Notes under the pieces: generated by a model | What the model was told of the DNA's origin: nothing | Seen by the model: the letters and a program-made list of their open reading frames with translations, nothing else | Database searches by the model: none | Origin: Texcoconibacillus texcoconensis | Lineage (GTDB): Bacteria; Bacillota; Bacilli; Bacillales; Salisediminibacteriaceae | NCBI RefSeq assembly: GCF_014202575.1 | Contig: NZ_JACHHB010000001.1 | Coordinates: 1 to 64,000, forward strand | DNA: 64,000 nt | Direction of reading: 5' to 3' | Program-made: the position numbers and the translations under genes | Shown here: positions 61,934 through 64,000 of the stretch, piece after piece | Layout of the letters: each line of letters begins with the position of its first letter | Position numbering within the stretch: the stretch's first letter is position 1

Positions 61934-62425
61934 TTGATAAAAACTGACATTGGGGAATATATCGTAGGCGGCTACCTAAAAGTGATTAAAGAGTGTGACT
62001 TTGTCGACTACAATGTCCGCTTACCTGGTGGAGGATTAAAAGGTTTAAGCGAAATGGATGTTGTTGGCTTGGATTTTAAAAACAAATCAGCTTACTTATG
62101 CGAGGTTACGACACATATACGAGGATTACTTTATGGAAACAACAAAAAAACCGTTGAGAAAATATCCAAAAAACATGAAGCTCAAAAAGATTATGCTGAA
62201 CAAGTTTTAAGTGATTTCTCAAGTATCACTTACATGTTCTGGTCCCCTTATGTTCCTGAAGGCTATATGACAAATGAACTTAATAAAATAGATAGTTTAG
62301 AACTCATCATCAATAAGGATTACACAAGTTGCATCGATGAAATGAGAGAAGTCGCAGCTAACCAAAAAAATGACTTGGGTAACCCATTCCTAAGGACACT
62401 CCAAATATTAGAACACCTTAGGTAG
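61934..62425 (+). CDS. Small PD-(D/E)xK nuclease-like protein
   Basis: A 163-residue protein with a restriction-nuclease-like core: an acidic strand EMDVVGLDFKNKSAYLCEVTTHI (Asp near 43, Glu near 59), with Thr where Lys usually completes ExK. This fits a nuclease-fold protein that may be altered or inactive. TTG at 61934 follows GGTGGGGAG at good spacing. It is divergent from hsdR, between the restriction genes and a recombinase remnant, so a role in the island is likely; the family is not certain. Confidence 0.6.
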   Translation: MIKTDIGEYIVGGYLKVIKECDFVDYNVRLPGGGLKGLSEMDVVGLDFKNKSAYLCEVTTHIRGLLYGNNKKTVEKISKKHEAQKDYAEQVLSDFSSITYMFWSPYVPEGYMTNELNKIDSLELIINKDYTSCIDEMREVAANQKNDLGNPFLRTLQILEHLR

Positions 62426-62526
62426 TAAAAGATGGCAATATTCTTGATGGAATTTATAAGAAATAAAACATTAACATATAAGTTGTCTATTTTTCATCAT
62501 ATCGATTTACTCTTTCCTAGGTACAT

Positions 62527-62560
62527 AAAAAGGTCAACCCTTAAGCGAGTTGACCTTTTC
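62527..62560 (+). terminator. Terminator of the nuclease-like gene
   Basis: AAAAAGGTCAAC pairs with GTTGACCTTTT. Confidence 0.75.
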
Positions 62561-62806
62561 GTTGAAGTTGCTGATGAATCCCAGAATAAAATTAATGAAT
62601 TAAACGTAAAAAAGAGTGAGCTAAAAGCTACACTCCAAGTTAATGATTTTAGCGAAGAAATTGAAAAGGTAAAAAAAGTCCTTCACCGCTTCTTTCCATT
62701 CGAAGAGGTAACGAACGAAATGTTACATTACCTCGTTGAACGGATTGATGTAAAAAAGGACGGCACACCAATTATCAAGTACAGGCATTCAATCCTTTTT
62801 AATTAA
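62561..62806 (+). pseudogene. Serine recombinase C-terminal remnant 2
   Basis: Eighty codons of the tail of a large serine recombinase remain: VEVADESQNKINELNVKKSEL (coiled coil) to EMLHYLVERIDVKKDGTPIIKY. The catalytic N-terminal domain and recombinase domain are absent, and a terminator precedes the fragment. It lies at the edge of the restriction island next to rlmCD, where an integrase would be expected. Confidence 0.75.
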
Positions 62807-64000
62807 TCTTCGTCGCGTAAAACTAACTGCGACACACACTCCACATGCACCGTCTGCGGGAATAGATCCACAGGTTGTACTTGTTGTAATTCATAGCCAA
62901 AGGCTTCTAACTCTTTAATATCTGTCGCAAATGAATCTGGGTTACATGATACATAAACAATGCGCTCCGGCTTCGCGCGTCCAATTCTACGCATCACTTT
63001 TCCACCTGCTCCGGATCGAGGTGGATCTAATAGTAGTAATTCAGGGCTGCCGAAACTTTCTAGCATCTGATCAATCCCGTTTCTAGCATCTTTGGCTAAA
63101 AAGGTTGTGTTGTCGATGCCGTTTTCAGTCGCGTTTCGCTTTGCTGATTCAATCGAGCTCTCGACGATTTCAATACCTGCAAGCTCTCCTACTCGATTGG
63201 CAAACGGTAGAGAGAACGTTCCGACGCCACAGAAAAGGTCGATCATTCTCTCCGTTTCTTTCGGCTCTGCCATGTCGATGGCAATATCGACGAGCTTCTG
63301 GGCTTGGGTTGGGTTCGTTTGGAAAAATGTATCGAACCAAAGGCGGAAACGATAGCCTGCCATCTCATCATAAATGAAGTCACGACCAGCTAATAGATGT
63401 GTTTTTTCAGCCTGCGCTCGATCGGCCCAGTCTCTATTTTCAAGCCATAAGATACTTTTCACTTGTGAAAACTTGTCTGAAATTCGCTTCACCAAGTTGT
63501 CAACCGCTTCTTTTAACTCGCCATCAGGTGCTTCTGTCGCAAAAACACCTAGCATGATTTCACCTGTCGCAAATGACTGTCTAACCATTAGATGACGAAG
63601 TAAACCAACGTGTTCGTCTTTGTCATATCCTTTTAATTGGAATTCATTCACCCATTCAGCCACTTCCATTGCAGCGGCAACCATGTCATTACCGGCAATT
63701 AAGCACGTTTTAAGTGGAATGACTTTTCTAAAGTTCCCTTGTTCATGAAGACCTAATGAACCGTCTGGTGCAAACGTAAACTCCATCTTATTACGGTAGT
63801 GCCAAGGCTCATCCATACCAATCGTATTGAACACAAGGTTTGGGTCAAATCCTTGGGATGCAATCGCTTGTTTTACATAGTCGGTTTTTTCTGCTAATTG
63901 GCCGCGATAGGACCAGTGTTGCCATACACAACCGCCACATTTCTTAAAATGAGGACAAGGTGGGTCGACTCTTTCTTTATGAGTCGTTAAGATTTCATCT
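62803..64000 (-). CDS. rlmCD: 23S rRNA (uracil-5)-methyltransferase, RlmCD type (5' end beyond window)
   Basis: At least 398 residues of a TrmA/RumA-family enzyme; the frame stays open to the window edge (a start at 63834 is too short). The visible Fe-S cysteines are in PPCPHFKKCGGC near 63.9 kb. Motifs: SAM site DLFCGVGTFSLPF, DPPRSG, and catalytic Cys in VYVSCNPDSFATD. It makes 5-methyluridine in 23S rRNA. The N-terminal TRAM domain lies outside the window. Bacillus subtilis RlmCD (YefA) is the closest named relative I know. Confidence 0.85.
   Translation of the reverse strand, partial: DEILTTHKERVDPPCPHFKKCGGCVWQHWSYRGQLAEKTDYVKQAIASQGFDPNLVFNTIGMDEPWHYRNKMEFTFAPDGSLGLHEQGNFRKVIPLKTCLIAGNDMVAAAMEVAEWVNEFQLKGYDKDEHVGLLRHLMVRQSFATGEIMLGVFATEAPDGELKEAVDNLVKRISDKFSQVKSILWLENRDWADRAQAEKTHLLAGRDFIYDEMAGYRFRLWFDTFFQTNPTQAQKLVDIAIDMAEPKETERMIDLFCGVGTFSLPFANRVGELAGIEIVESSIESAKRNATENGIDNTTFLAKDARNGIDQMLESFGSPELLLLDPPRSGAGGKVMRRIGRAKPERIVYVSCNPDSFATDIKELEAFGYELQQVQPVDLFPQTVHVECVSQLVLRDED

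Noticed and set aside
62432-62560. The front of the long 62432-62806 frame as part of the recombinase
   Set aside because: It runs through the terminator of the upstream gene; recombinase-like sequence begins only after it.
1-64000. CRISPR arrays, tRNA or rRNA genes, T-boxes or known riboswitches
   Set aside because: No regular short repeats, cloverleaf-like segments or recognisable leader motifs were found on reading both strands; a covariance search could still find one.

Overview
The window reads as chromosome of a low-GC, spore-forming member of the Bacillaceae, probably an alkaliphilic or halotolerant lineage. The reasons are the AGGAGG-type ribosome sites, frequent GTG and TTG starts, a CotF-like spore coat protein, a Spo0E-like protein, an MhqED-type quinone-response pair, very acidic lipoproteins and many Bacillus-type families. 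No rRNA, tRNA or CRISPR array was seen. Genus and species cannot be fixed from this sequence alone.

Layout. 0-8 kb: a 5'-truncated sarcosine oxidase-like gene, an OsmC-like protein, a TetR/MFS pair with twin operators, small membrane proteins behind a macrodomain protein, and a NarK-type transporter. 7.4-7.9 kb: a thioredoxin-fold lipoprotein gene interrupted by one in-frame TGA exactly where the first Cys of a CxxC motif belongs, followed by a perfect hairpin with a GGU loop; this is a strong selenoprotein candidate. 8-14 kb: mhqD/mhqE with an MhqR-like operator, a thioredoxin-DsbD/CcdA fusion and topB. 14-18.4 kb: small membrane and coiled-coil proteins and a complete IS200/IS605 element (tnpA, tnpB, putative omega-RNA, plus a decayed small ORF). 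18.5-25 kb: pepF, then a sulfur block (beta-propeller lipoprotein facing a tandem-rhodanese lipoprotein, rhodanese, TusA and a YeeE/TsuA-type transporter), and a CBS protein.

25-34 kb: DUF2383 protein, maltose acetyltransferase with a decayed partial copy 2.8 kb away, a PAS-GGDEF diguanylate cyclase, a DUF3231 protein, an orphaned ABC ATPase beside a wrecked permease, and a GltS-type symporter/ornithine-cyclodeaminase operon divergent from an RpiR regulator. 35-42 kb: a gene-poor stretch with a Spo0E-like gene, a MoxR AAA+ ATPase with a metallopeptidase-like/VWA partner, a stand-alone PurC between two direct repeats, and a Dus enzyme. 42-52 kb: a proline/glycine-rich protein, an acidic lipoprotein, a peroxiredoxin with a small winged-helix protein, an MFS carrier, a broken persulfide-dioxygenase-like gene beside an ArsR-rhodanese regulator, a DMT exporter, a recombinase remnant, CotF, and a convergent arginine-deiminase-like/YqcI-YcgG pair.

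52-64 kb: an intact IS256-family element with a 9-bp target duplication, a CarD-like/coiled-coil protein between diverged repeats, a type I restriction-modification system (hsdR, hsdM, hsdS), a small nuclease-like protein, a serine-recombinase C-terminal remnant and the start-truncated rlmCD-type gene at the edge. This last part looks like a defence or mobile island abutting a core gene.

Three copies of a 177-179 bp intergenic element (two forward and two inverted GGACAT/TTCCG units) and a family of GAAGCA...TGCTTC terminators recur across the window.
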